The translations under genes were made by a program, and so were the position numbers. Below are positions 19,763 to 28,043 of a DNA stretch of 64,000 bases, piece after piece. The stretch is from Streptantibioticus_A sp037034305 (GTDB lineage: Bacteria; Actinomycetota; Actinomycetes; Streptomycetales; Streptomycetaceae): NCBI GenBank assembly GCA_037034305.1, contig JBAGJY010000001.1, positions 124,001 through 188,000 of the forward strand. Direction: 5' to 3'. The notes beneath the pieces were generated by a model. That model made no database searches, was not told the origin of the DNA, and was given only the letters and a program-made list of their open reading frames with translations. How positions within the stretch are numbered: position 1 is the first letter of the stretch; every line of letters begins with the position of its first letter.

Positions 19763-21305
19763 GGTTGCCTCCGTTGAGTAGGTCGGTCACGTTCTCCGCG
19801 CGCTCGTCGAGCCAGTGGCGCAGGGCGCCCCGGTCGACCTTGCCGTTGCCGTTCACCGGCATCTCGTCGATGGCGTGCACGGACTTCGGCACCATGTAGG
19901 CGGGCAGTCGCCGGGCCGCGGTTTCGGCGAGGCGGGAGGGGTCGTCGGTGCCGGAGACGACCGCGGTGATCGTCCCCGGGTCGGGCCAGGTGAGGCAGAC
20001 GGCCTCGGCGCATCCGCCGCGGCGCAACTCGGCCTCTATCTCGCCGAGTTCGACGCGGTAGCCGCCGACCTTCACCTGTTGGTCGTTGCGGCCGATGTAG
20101 ACGTACTGGCCGCCGTGCCGGCGGACCAGGTCGCCGGTGCGGTAGTAGGTGCGGCCGTCGCGTTCGAAGTAGCGCTGCGCGGTCAGCTCGGGCGCCTGCC
20201 AGTAGCCCGGGGTGGTCTGCGCCCCGGCCACGCACAGCTCGCCCGTACCGCCGTCGGGGACGGGCACCAGGTCCTCGTCCACGACGAGCGGGAGCAGGCC
20301 GGGGAAGAGGTCGCCGATCGGCACGTTGTCGTGGACGCACAGCTTGGGGCTGGTCGCCGGGTCCCAGCGGTGCACCGCGCAGGCGATGGTGAGTTCGGTG
20401 GGGCCGTAGAGGTTCTCCACGGTCGAGTGCGGCGCTGCGGCCTGCCACACCTCGGCGATCTGCCGTGGCAGGGCCTCGCCGCAGAACAGGCTCCAGCGCA
20501 GCGTCGGCATCCTGCCGGGGGTGAGCGCGCCCCGCTTGTTCAGCACCGTCGCGACCGAGGGCACCGAGAACCACACCGTGATGCCGTTGCGCTCCAGGAA
20601 CTTGAAGGGGGCGAGCAGTTCGAGGGGATCCATCACGCAGACCCTGGCCCCGTGCTCCCAGGCCATGAACAGGTCGAAGACGGACAGGTCGAAGGTCTGG
20701 TCGAAGGTCTGGGTCAGGCGGTCCCGCGGTGTGATGCCGTAGCGCCGCTGCGCGGCGTCAAGGAACGCGCGGACGTTGCCGTGGGTGACCGGCACGCCCT
20801 TGGGGGTGCCGGTGCTGCCCGAGGTGAACAGCAGGTAGGCCACGTCGTCGGGGTCGGCCTCGAACGGCTCGGCGAGTGGCTCGGCCGCGGACATCCGCGC
20901 CGAGGTCAGTACGGTCGGCGTCCGGGCCAACCCGGCGAGCAGTTCGGGGAGTTGGGACTGCGACGCGGCGTCCACGATGATCGCGTCGAGGTCCGCGCGC
21001 TCCAGCATGGTGCGGGTGCGCTCGATGGGGAACTTCCGGTTCAGCGGCACGAACGCGGCGCCCGCGGCCAGGGCCGCCAGTACTCCCGCGTACGACTCCT
21101 CGCTGCGGTAGGCGAAGACGCCGACCCTGCGCGGTCGGCCACCGGCCACCTCGCGCAGGCGCGTCGCCCAGCGGCGCGCGGTGTCGTCGAGTTCGGCGTA
21201 GGTGTGGTGGCGGCTGCCGATGGTCAGGGCGATGTCGTCGGGGTGGGCCGCGGCGTGGGCGAAGAAGCCCGCGCCGAGGCTCCGGGAAACAGTGAGCGTC
21301 GTCAT
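19749..21305 (-). CDS. Stand-alone amino-acid adenylation enzyme
   Basis: This 518-residue AMP-forming adenylation domain has the core motifs LLFTSGSTGTPKG, FDLSVFDLF, ENLYGPTELT, YRTGDLVRR, VKVGGYRVELGEIE and the C-terminal catalytic lysine in NGNGKVDR. No condensation or carrier domain is attached. It resembles DltA-like and NRPS A domains; the Asp of FDLSVFD sits where alpha-amino-group recognition usually occurs, which favours an amino acid substrate, but the pocket code cannot be read with certainty. It overlaps the following ACP-citrate synthase gene, so it most likely charges that carrier domain. ATGA overlap links it to the upstream ATP-grasp gene. Confidence 0.88.
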   Translation of the reverse strand: MTTLTVSRSLGAGFFAHAAAHPDDIALTIGSRHHTYAELDDTARRWATRLREVAGGRPRRVGVFAYRSEESYAGVLAALAAGAAFVPLNRKFPIERTRTMLERADLDAIIVDAASQSQLPELLAGLARTPTVLTSARMSAAEPLAEPFEADPDDVAYLLFTSGSTGTPKGVPVTHGNVRAFLDAAQRRYGITPRDRLTQTFDQTFDLSVFDLFMAWEHGARVCVMDPLELLAPFKFLERNGITVWFSVPSVATVLNKRGALTPGRMPTLRWSLFCGEALPRQIAEVWQAAAPHSTVENLYGPTELTIACAVHRWDPATSPKLCVHDNVPIGDLFPGLLPLVVDEDLVPVPDGGTGELCVAGAQTTPGYWQAPELTAQRYFERDGRTYYRTGDLVRRHGGQYVYIGRNDQQVKVGGYRVELGEIEAELRRGGCAEAVCLTWPDPGTITAVVSGTDDPSRLAETAARRLPAYMVPKSVHAIDEMPVNGNGKVDRGALRHWLDERAENVTDLLNGGNRERR

Positions 21306-22600
21306 GGCTGTCCGTACCTGTTGTGGGTCGAGGCCGGTTCCGCTCCGACGAGCCGGTCGGGGCGGGGGGCGATGGTGGTGAGAGTCCGGGCCCGCGCCGG
21401 GGTGTCGGCGGGGCGGGTGCGGATGGTGATCCGGGACGCGAGGTCGGCGGCCCGCCGCGCGGCCTCCCGTCCGGTCCGCCCGCGTACCAGGACCAGGCCG
21501 CAGCGGTCGTACGACCAGGCGACGGGCTGGACGGTGTCGCCGGGGGCGACCGTGACTCGGGCGTCGAGGACGTCGGGCGCGGCGCGGACCTCGTCCAGTC
21601 CCTCGACCGCCTCGACCACGCCTGGCGGGGCGGTGAGGAAGCGGATGGCGGCTCCGCCGCGCGGCTCGCCCGGCGTCACGGGCTCGGTGCGCCCGGCGTA
21701 CCACTGGAACGCCAGGGCGTCGGTGTCGATGCCGTAGACCTCGTGGACGAGGTCGGTGATGCGGTCGCCGCCGCGCCGACTGTGCGACTCGACGAGCCGG
21801 GGACCGTCCTCGGTCAGGATCACCTCGGTGTGGGCGGGCCCGTCGGTGAGCCCGACCGCGTCGAGCATCCGGCACACCAACCGCTCGACGCGGCGGGCCG
21901 TTTCCACCGGGAGCGCGGCGGGCTGGCAGTGGCCGATCTCGACGAACGAGGCGAGTTTCTCCTTCGCCGTGCAGGCGAGCACGACATGCCGCCCGGCGAA
22001 GCTGAAGGTCTCGACGCTGATCTCGTCGCCCGGCAGGAACTGCTCCATCAAGAACGCGTGCAGCCCGAACCCCGCTGCCCAGGCCCCCGCCTCGGCGGCG
22101 GACGCGACATCCGGGACCAGCCGCACACCGAGGCTTCCGGAGCCGTAGCGTGGCTTGATCACGGCCGGGCCGTGGTCGCCGACGAAGGACCGGATGTCCT
22201 CGGCGGTGTGCCCGATGCGGGCCGTCACGGTCTCGATGCCCCGGTCGGCGAGCAGCGCGCGGAAGGCCAGCTTGTCCTGGAGCGTGCGCACCACGTCGAG
22301 GCCGTTGCCCGGCAGGCCGAGCGCGGTCGTGGCGGCGGCGGCCGACTCCAGGCCGTCCTCGATCATCGACACCACCCGCACCAGCGGCCGCAGCCGGTGC
22401 ACGGCGCCCAGCAGGTCCGCCACCGCGGCGGGCTCCCGATAGTCCGTCAGGTATGCCTCGGCCACCTCCGCCAGGCCCTCGGGATCCAGCTCCCGCGGCC
22501 CGTGCAGCCAGACCACCTCGAAGCCCGCCGCGCGCACCTTGCGCAAGGTGGCGGGGGTGCCGCCGATGACCGCGATCCGGGGAGAGCGCGTGCCCGTCAT
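21302..22600 (-). CDS. ATP-grasp carboxylate-amine ligase
   Basis: This third complete ATP-grasp ligase of the operon has 432 residues. It opens with a Rossmann-like strand (RIAVIGGTPATLRKV), then the ATP-lysine strand AVIKPRYGSGSLGVRL, FLPGDEISVETFSF, and HTEVILTEDGPRLVESHSRRGGD with the Mg ligands. It is more distant from the other two, being closer to the carnosine synthase/BacD-like group in layout. The ATG is taken where it overlaps the dehydrogenase stop as ATGA; an upstream in-frame start would lengthen it by 12 poorly conserved residues. The expected reaction is amide formation from an acyl-phosphate; substrate unknown. Confidence 0.85.
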   Translation of the reverse strand: MTGTRSPRIAVIGGTPATLRKVRAAGFEVVWLHGPRELDPEGLAEVAEAYLTDYREPAAVADLLGAVHRLRPLVRVVSMIEDGLESAAAATTALGLPGNGLDVVRTLQDKLAFRALLADRGIETVTARIGHTAEDIRSFVGDHGPAVIKPRYGSGSLGVRLVPDVASAAEAGAWAAGFGLHAFLMEQFLPGDEISVETFSFAGRHVVLACTAKEKLASFVEIGHCQPAALPVETARRVERLVCRMLDAVGLTDGPAHTEVILTEDGPRLVESHSRRGGDRITDLVHEVYGIDTDALAFQWYAGRTEPVTPGEPRGGAAIRFLTAPPGVVEAVEGLDEVRAAPDVLDARVTVAPGDTVQPVAWSYDRCGLVLVRGRTGREAARRAADLASRITIRTRPADTPARARTLTTIAPRPDRLVGAEPASTHNRYGQP

Positions 22601-23469
22601 GCCCGCAGCTCCCGTCCCGCCTCGGCCTCCAGCCACCGGACGACCTCGACGTTGTCCGCCGTCCGCGGCAGCTTCGCGTGCGCCTGTTCCCAGATCCGCA
22701 GGCAGGCGCGGCCCAGGTCGGACCGACCGCCCGCCTCCTGAAGCAGCCCGGAGGCGATCCGGATGTCCTTGAGCATCAGGCGCAGCGCGAAACCCGAGTC
22801 GTAGGTGCCGGTCAGGACGTGCCGCGGGAGCTTCGTCTCGGAGGCGTGGTTGCGCCCGGTCGAGGAGTTGATCACCTCCAGCATCACCTCGGGGGACAGC
22901 CCGAACGCCCGCCCGGCCAGCAGTACTTCGGCCGTCGCCGCGAGGCTGACCGACGACAGCAGGTTGTTCAGGGCCTTCAGGGCGTGCCCGGCGCCCGCCG
23001 GGCCGACCCGGTGCACCCGGCCGAGGGCGGTGAGCACCGGCTCGGCGCGGTCGAGCGCGTCCGCGTCCCCCGCGGCCATCAAGGTCAGCTCACCCGAGCG
23101 CGCCGCCGCCGGGCTGCCGGAGACCGGCGCGTCCACCACGTCCACCCCGTACCGCGCCGCCAGTTCGCGCAGGGCGCGCGTGTCGCCCGGCGCGCAGGAC
23201 CCGGTGTCGACGAGGAGGGAGCCCGGTGCCATCCGGTCCAGCAGCCGCTCGGCCACCGTCCGCACCGCGGCTCCGTCCGGGAGCATGGTGAGCACGACGG
23301 GGGCGGCCAGTTCCGCCGCGTCCGCGACGGCCGTGACCCCCGAGTGCTGTGCCACCCGCTCGGCCGCGTCGGCGTCGAGGTCGAAGGCGGTCACCTCGAA
23401 GCCCTGTTCCGCCAGCCGCAGGCACATGCCGCCGCCCATGTTTCCGAGCCCGGCGATTGAGACGCGCAT
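22597..23469 (-). CDS. 3-hydroxyisobutyrate dehydrogenase-like NAD(P)-dependent oxidoreductase
   Basis: This 290-residue beta-hydroxyacid dehydrogenase family enzyme shows the Rossmann motif VSIAGLGNMGGGM, the substrate loop VDAPVSGSPAAARSGELTL, and the catalytic lysine in GHALKALNNLLSS. Family members oxidise 3-hydroxy acids (3-hydroxyisobutyrate, tartronate semialdehyde, 6-phosphogluconate relatives). The ATG used here lies nine bases after GGAGAG. Another ATG 27 bases upstream overlaps the MFS stop as ATGA and would add nine residues, so either is possible. In context it could oxidise a hydroxymethyl or secondary alcohol introduced by the PanB-like or aconitase steps (inference). Confidence 0.85.
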   Translation of the reverse strand: MRVSIAGLGNMGGGMCLRLAEQGFEVTAFDLDADAAERVAQHSGVTAVADAAELAAPVVLTMLPDGAAVRTVAERLLDRMAPGSLLVDTGSCAPGDTRALRELAARYGVDVVDAPVSGSPAAARSGELTLMAAGDADALDRAEPVLTALGRVHRVGPAGAGHALKALNNLLSSVSLAATAEVLLAGRAFGLSPEVMLEVINSSTGRNHASETKLPRHVLTGTYDSGFALRLMLKDIRIASGLLQEAGGRSDLGRACLRIWEQAHAKLPRTADNVEVVRWLEAEAGRELRA

Positions 23470-23492
23470 GGTTGAGATCTCTCCGTTCGTGG

Positions 23493-24764
23493 TCATGAGC
23501 TGGCCCCCTGGCCATGGGCGCGGGTGGCCGTCAGCGGGGGTCGATCGGCGCCGGTGGCCGATGCGGCGCCCGCCAGGGCGACGCGTTCGGCCGCCACTCC
23601 GGCGAGTACGAAGACGACGGCCGCCCCCGCCCAGCCGAGGGCACCGGAGCCGAGCAGCACACCGGTGACGACGACGGGCCCGAGCACCCGCTCGGTGGCC
23701 AACCCCAGGCCGAAGACCGACAGATGACGGCCGCGCGACCCGGCCGGGGCTAGCGCGATGGACAGGTTCCAGGTGGCGGAGGTGGAGACCACCTCGCCCA
23801 GCGACAGCGCCACCACCGCCGCCACGAGCAGCAGTACGGCGGCGCGGCCCGAGGCCGCGCCCGACAGGGCGAAGCACGCACAGCTCGCCGCCAGGGCCGC
23901 GCCGCCCCACAGCAGCATCCGGCCGCTGCGCCGCGGCCCGTCGGCCAGTCGGCTCACCGGGATCTGACCGACGATCACCAGGACCGTGTTGAGCGCGTAC
24001 AGCACCGAGACGGTGGCCCGGGGCGCGCCCGTGTGCTCCAGCACCCAGACCGGCATGGCGACCAGCAGCAGGACGTCGAAGAACGACAGCAGGAAGTTCA
24101 GGCCGGTCAGGGCCAGATAGTGCCGGTCGGGCAGGACCCGGGAGCGGGTGGCGGCCCGCTCACGCGCCGGGGCGGGGTGAGCCGCTCCCGGCAGGCGCAG
24201 CACCAGCAGCGCGCCGACCAGGAAGGCGCCCGTGATCACCAGCATCGTGACGCGGTACGCCGACTCGGTGTCGAGTGTCAGCGTCACCCCGCCCGCCATC
24301 GCACCGAGTCCCAGGCCCAGGTTGCGCACCACGTTGATCACCGCGAGCAGCCGGGTCCGGTCGCGCTGCTCCGGGACCGCCGAGGCCACCAGCGCCTGGA
24401 GCACCGGCGGCCCCGCCCGGTCGAAGGCCACCGAGCAGAGCGTGACCGCCAGGTACTGCCACAGGTTCGTGACGAAGGCGAAGGCCAGGAAGCACAGGCC
24501 GCGTCCGGCGTACATCGAGGCGAGCACCCGGCGGGCCCCCCGCCGGTCGGCGAGTTCCCCGGCCAGCACCGAGGTGGCGAGCGCCAGTGCGCCCGCCACC
24601 GCCAGGCCGGTCGCCACCTGGTTGGCGCTCAGACCGACATGGCGGGTGAAGTAGGCGATGGAGCTGGCGGTGAACAGGCCGATGCCCAGGGACTGCACGA
24701 GCGCGGCCACGGCCAGGTGGCGCCCCTCGGCGGTCAGGTCCCCTACGCTGCCCGCCAGCCTCAT
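23493..24764 (-). CDS. MFS exporter
   Basis: This 423-residue major facilitator has about 12 hydrophobic segments and the loop motif GELADRRGARRVL between helices 2 and 3. Layout and length fit a drug/metabolite exporter. The start overlaps the diiron oxygenase stop by one base (TGATG). It is clearly related to a second MFS gene in the divergent arm: compare LEHTGAPRATVSVLYALNT with VQHTSAPRWMSAALLVVNT, and FALSGAASG with FALSGGTAV. It probably exports the cluster product or provides self-resistance. Confidence 0.85.
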   Translation of the reverse strand: MRLAGSVGDLTAEGRHLAVAALVQSLGIGLFTASSIAYFTRHVGLSANQVATGLAVAGALALATSVLAGELADRRGARRVLASMYAGRGLCFLAFAFVTNLWQYLAVTLCSVAFDRAGPPVLQALVASAVPEQRDRTRLLAVINVVRNLGLGLGAMAGGVTLTLDTESAYRVTMLVITGAFLVGALLVLRLPGAAHPAPARERAATRSRVLPDRHYLALTGLNFLLSFFDVLLLVAMPVWVLEHTGAPRATVSVLYALNTVLVIVGQIPVSRLADGPRRSGRMLLWGGAALAASCACFALSGAASGRAAVLLLVAAVVALSLGEVVSTSATWNLSIALAPAGSRGRHLSVFGLGLATERVLGPVVVTGVLLGSGALGWAGAAVVFVLAGVAAERVALAGAASATGADRPPLTATRAHGQGASS

Positions 24765-25744
24765 CACGCGTCCCCGAAGTCGAAGTCGACCTGGTCGGTG
24801 AGGTCCATCTCCCGCACGATCCGCCGGATCCCGGAGAAGTCGCGCACCAGCAGGCCGCCTCCCGCCTGGGCGCGGCAGTCCGCCACGATCTCGTCGGCGC
24901 GTTCGACACCGGCGTGCCGGAGGATGCCGGGCCACACCGCGAAGTCCTGTTCGACGAAGGCGTGCAGCGCCCGGGGGAGGGCGGCGACGAAGAACCGCCG
25001 CTGCTCGGCGTTCATGTGCGTGTACAGGCCCTTGGCCACCTCGACCATGACCGAGGAGTGCGCCGACTCGTCCCTGGCGTGCAGCCGCGGGACCAGGGAG
25101 TGCAGCGGCTGGACGGTCTCGTCGCGGGAGAGCAGTTCCAGGTAGGCGTTGACGCTGATCTCCGAGACCGTGGTCCACACCAGCTTGAGCAGGTCCCGCT
25201 CCCACCGCTCGGACGCCTGCGCCTCGGCCTTCAGCAGGCGACGGAACGTCACCGTGTGCGGATACTCCGGCTCCTCGGTGACCTGCCGTACCTCCCGGGT
25301 GCGCTGCATGGCGACCATGTGCATGTAGGTGTGCCACACCTCGTCCACATGGGTCTGCTGGACGGCCCGCTTGGTGTGCACACCGTCCGCGCCCGGGAAG
25401 ACGCCGTGCATGATCATGGCGAAGGTCGGGTTCGCCACGTGCTCCTCGGCGGCGATGACGCGCTCGTTGTACACCAGCCACGCCAGGGTCAGCACACGCT
25501 GGCGGGCCTGCGGGCTCGCCGCCAGATACAGCGGGTGCTCGGCGAACGGCAGCAACCGCTCGGGATAGTCGGGCAGTTCGGGGTCGTACTCCTGCGGCTC
25601 GGCGATGCGGTCCAGGTCGGTGCGGATCGTGGCGCGCCGCGGCCAGGAGGCGGCTATCCGGCGCAGTACCGACTCGTCGATGCCGTGGTGGTGCTCGGTG
25701 TCGTCGATGGCGTGGTGCTCGGCCTCGGGCAGCAGCGTGGTCAC
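24764..25744 (-). CDS. AurF-family diiron N-oxygenase
   Basis: This 326-residue protein contains the complete ligand set of AurF-type diiron oxygenases: Glu100, Glu135, His138, Glu195, His222, Glu226 and His229, in AAEEHVANP, HVDEVWHTY, TVSEISVNAYLE and HARDESAHSS. From memory the AurF ligands are E101, E136, H139, E196, H223, E227 and H230, the same series shifted by one. AurF and CmlI oxidise primary amines to hydroxylamines and nitro groups; a relative forms azoxy bonds. GTG start with GGAGGAG, overlapping the aminotransferase stop (GTGA). It predicts an N-O bond in the product or an intermediate. Confidence 0.88.
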   Translation of the reverse strand: MTTLLPEAEHHAIDDTEHHHGIDESVLRRIAASWPRRATIRTDLDRIAEPQEYDPELPDYPERLLPFAEHPLYLAASPQARQRVLTLAWLVYNERVIAAEEHVANPTFAMIMHGVFPGADGVHTKRAVQQTHVDEVWHTYMHMVAMQRTREVRQVTEEPEYPHTVTFRRLLKAEAQASERWERDLLKLVWTTVSEISVNAYLELLSRDETVQPLHSLVPRLHARDESAHSSVMVEVAKGLYTHMNAEQRRFFVAALPRALHAFVEQDFAVWPGILRHAGVERADEIVADCRAQAGGGLLVRDFSGIRRIVREMDLTDQVDFDFGDA

Positions 25745-27081
25745 CGGTTCTCCTCCGTCCGGGCCACCGACGCGAGGACGTCGGCCAGGATGCCGACGCC
25801 GCGGGCCAGTTCGCCCTCGTCCAGCACGATCGGCGGCATGATCTTGAGTACGTGGCCCCGCGCGCCCGAGGTCTCCACCAGCAGGCCCGCCTCGAACGCG
25901 GCGCGCGAGACCCGGTCCGCCAGGGCCGGGTCGGTGAAACCGAGGCCGCGGATCAGGCCCCGGCCCAGCGGCGTGCAGCCGAGGTCGGCGAACCGCGCGG
26001 ACAGCTCGTCCAGCAGCTCTCCCAGCGCGCGGACGCGGGCCTTGAGTGCGGGGGCGAAGTCCGGGTCGGCCCAGAAGTCCAGGCAGGCGGTGGCGGCGAC
26101 GAAGGCCAGGTTGTTGCCGCGGAAGGTGCCGCTGTGCTCGCCCGGGCCCAGCTGGTCGAGTTCCGGCCGGACCAGGACGAGGGCCATCGGCAGGCCGTAC
26201 CCGCTGATCGACTTGGACAGGCAGACCAGGTCCGGGGTGATCCCGGCCTCCTCGAAACTGAAGAAGCCGCCGGTGCGGCCGCAGGCGGCCTGGATGTCGT
26301 CGACGATCAGCAGAATGCCGCGCCGGCGTGCCAACTCGGCGAGCGCGCGCAGCCACTCGGGGCTCGCGGACGCCAGCCCGCCCTCGCCCTGCACGGTCTC
26401 CACCACGAAGGCCGCCGGGAGGCCGATGCCGCTGCCCGGGTCGTCCAGCAGCTGCGTCAGGTAGGCGATGGTGTCGAACGAACCGCCGCCGTACCCCTCG
26501 TACGGCATCCGGACGACGTTGCCCAGCGGTACGCCTGCCGCGTCCCGCTTGAACGCCGTGGCCGAGGCGGCCAGCGCCCCCAGGGACAGGCCGTGGAACC
26601 CGCCGGTGAAGGCGATGATGTCGGTGCGTCCGGTGACGCGGCGGGCGGTCTTGAACGCGGCCTCGACCGCGTTGGTGCCCGTGGGCCCGGTGAACTGCAC
26701 CCGGTACTCCAGCCCGCGCGGTCGCAGCACCACCTCCTGGAAGCGCTCCAGGAACCGGCGCTTGGCCCCGGTGTGCAGGTCGAGGCCGTGCACCGGCCCG
26801 TCCGCGAGGAGGTAGTCGACCAGGGCCTCGCGCACGGCGGGCGGGTTGTGGCCGTAGTTCAGGGCACCGGCCCCGGACAGGAAGTCCACGTACTCGCGGC
26901 CGTCCTCGTCCCACATCAGGTGGCCGCTGGCACGGGTGAAGACGGCCGGGAAGCGGCGGCAGTAGGTGCGGACCGCGGATTCGAGTTCGTCGAAGACCGC
27001 CGTGTCGGGCCGCGTGGTCTGAATCGTCGTCGTCTGCGTCGTCTGCGTCGTCTGTGTCGTCGTTGTCTGTGTCGTCGTCAC
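25741..27081 (-). CDS. Class III aminotransferase (EctB/diaminobutyrate type)
   Basis: This 446-residue PLP enzyme is similar in layout to EctB/diaminobutyrate-2-oxoglutarate aminotransferase. It has the GLDLHTGAKRRFLE segment, VQFTGPTGTNAVEAA, GGFHGLSLGALA, the Asp pair in LLIVDDIQ, the Schiff-base lysine in LVCLSKSISGYGLP, and HSGTFRGNNLAF. This class transaminates omega-aldehydes to amines. The N-terminus is odd: residues 1-23 are almost only Thr and Gln (TTTQTTTTQTTQTTQ), from a repetitive GTC/GTT tract at about 27018-27081. GTG start overlapping the PanB-like stop (GTGA), with a weak ribosome site. It may make the amine that the adjacent diiron enzyme oxidises (inference). Confidence 0.87.
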   Translation of the reverse strand: MTTTQTTTTQTTQTTQTTTIQTTRPDTAVFDELESAVRTYCRRFPAVFTRASGHLMWDEDGREYVDFLSGAGALNYGHNPPAVREALVDYLLADGPVHGLDLHTGAKRRFLERFQEVVLRPRGLEYRVQFTGPTGTNAVEAAFKTARRVTGRTDIIAFTGGFHGLSLGALAASATAFKRDAAGVPLGNVVRMPYEGYGGGSFDTIAYLTQLLDDPGSGIGLPAAFVVETVQGEGGLASASPEWLRALAELARRRGILLIVDDIQAACGRTGGFFSFEEAGITPDLVCLSKSISGYGLPMALVLVRPELDQLGPGEHSGTFRGNNLAFVAATACLDFWADPDFAPALKARVRALGELLDELSARFADLGCTPLGRGLIRGLGFTDPALADRVSRAAFEAGLLVETSGARGHVLKIMPPIVLDEGELARGVGILADVLASVARTEENR

Positions 27082-28043
27082 GAGGCGTCCCAGGGGTTGG
27101 TCTCGGAGATCCGCGTGATCTCCTCGGAGGTCAAGGCGGTGCGCGGAGAGAGCGGGAACCGCCCGGCGAGGGTCAGCCGGATCAGTTCGCGCATCCGGTC
27201 CGCGATGAGGCCGGGGGTGTAGGCGCTGGGCGCCTCGGCGGCGTCGATCACCGAGGTGGGCGGGAAGAACCGGCTGCCGCGCGCGGGGCGGACGACGGCG
27301 TCCCAGACGTTGAGGCTCTGACCGCCCCATGCGGCCCGGCCGCTGAACACCGAGTACAGCGGGATCCCGGCCGGGTCCGGTCGGCTCAGCGCCTGGTTGA
27401 CCGGCTCGCTGACCATCTCGACGATCAGGCCGCGGGCGCCCGCGTCCCGTACTCGGCGGGCCTGCGCGAACATCCGTGACGCGCCGTCGGGAGTGTCGCC
27501 GTGCCGGGTCAGCACGCCGCGCTGCGGCGCGTAGCCGAGGTGCCCGAGTGCGGTCAGGCCGTTCGCCGCCAGGGCCTCAAGGCACTCCAGGTCGCGGCCG
27601 TCGGCGACCTCCGCCTTCACGGCGTCCGCACCGGCCTCGCGGAAGCGGGCGCCCGCGGACAGGGCCGCCGCCACGTCACGGGTGGCCCCGTCCGGCAGGT
27701 CGGCCAGCAGGAACGGCCTGCGGTGGACGGGGAAGGCCGCGTTGAGCGCCGTCCGCACCTGCGCCACCAGCTTGACCAGCGTACGCAGCGCCCACTCCCA
27801 CTCGTCGGGGTGCGTCAACGCCGTGCTGGAGCGTCCCAGGTGCGTCATGAAGTAGGAGTCGCCCACCATCACGCACTCCAGTGGGCAGTCGGCCAGGTCG
27901 GGCGCGTCCAGGGCGCGCGCCAGCCCCTCGACCTCGTAGTCCCGGTAGGCGTTGACCTTCAGGCCCATCCGCGCGGGGGAGTCGTAGCGGCGCAGGAAGG
28001 GAGCGATCCCGGAGCGCTCCAGGACGATCGTCTCAGTGCTCAT
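27078..28043 (-). CDS. PanB-like ketopantoate hydroxymethyltransferase homologue
   Basis: This 321-residue TIM-barrel protein is homologous to PanB, which transfers a hydroxymethyl group from 5,10-methylene-tetrahydrofolate to a 2-oxo acid. Residues matching the E. coli active site are present: Asp62 (VMVGDSYFM), Asp115 (LLADLP), Lys143 and Glu145 (AVKAEVADG) and Glu209 (IVEMVSEP), with GHLGYAPQ between. It is longer than usual PanB (about 265-280), mostly at the N-terminus and between the first two Asp. With a PanE-like reductase in the operon it suggests a dedicated hydroxymethylation/reduction step rather than pantothenate synthesis, because panC and panD are absent. ATG after GGGGAAGG, overlapping the previous gene by 11 bases. 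Confidence 0.85.
   Translation of the reverse strand: MSTETIVLERSGIAPFLRRYDSPARMGLKVNAYRDYEVEGLARALDAPDLADCPLECVMVGDSYFMTHLGRSSTALTHPDEWEWALRTLVKLVAQVRTALNAAFPVHRRPFLLADLPDGATRDVAAALSAGARFREAGADAVKAEVADGRDLECLEALAANGLTALGHLGYAPQRGVLTRHGDTPDGASRMFAQARRVRDAGARGLIVEMVSEPVNQALSRPDPAGIPLYSVFSGRAAWGGQSLNVWDAVVRPARGSRFFPPTSVIDAAEAPSAYTPGLIADRMRELIRLTLAGRFPLSPRTALTSEEITRISETNPWDAS

Noticed and set aside
27078..28043. Phosphoenolpyruvate mutase / isocitrate lyase call for the TIM-barrel gene (phosphonate pathway)
   Set aside because: Residues fit PanB (GDS, LADLP, KxE, GHxGxxPQ); the mutase DEDKxCSxxxN-type motif is absent, and no phosphonate genes occur.
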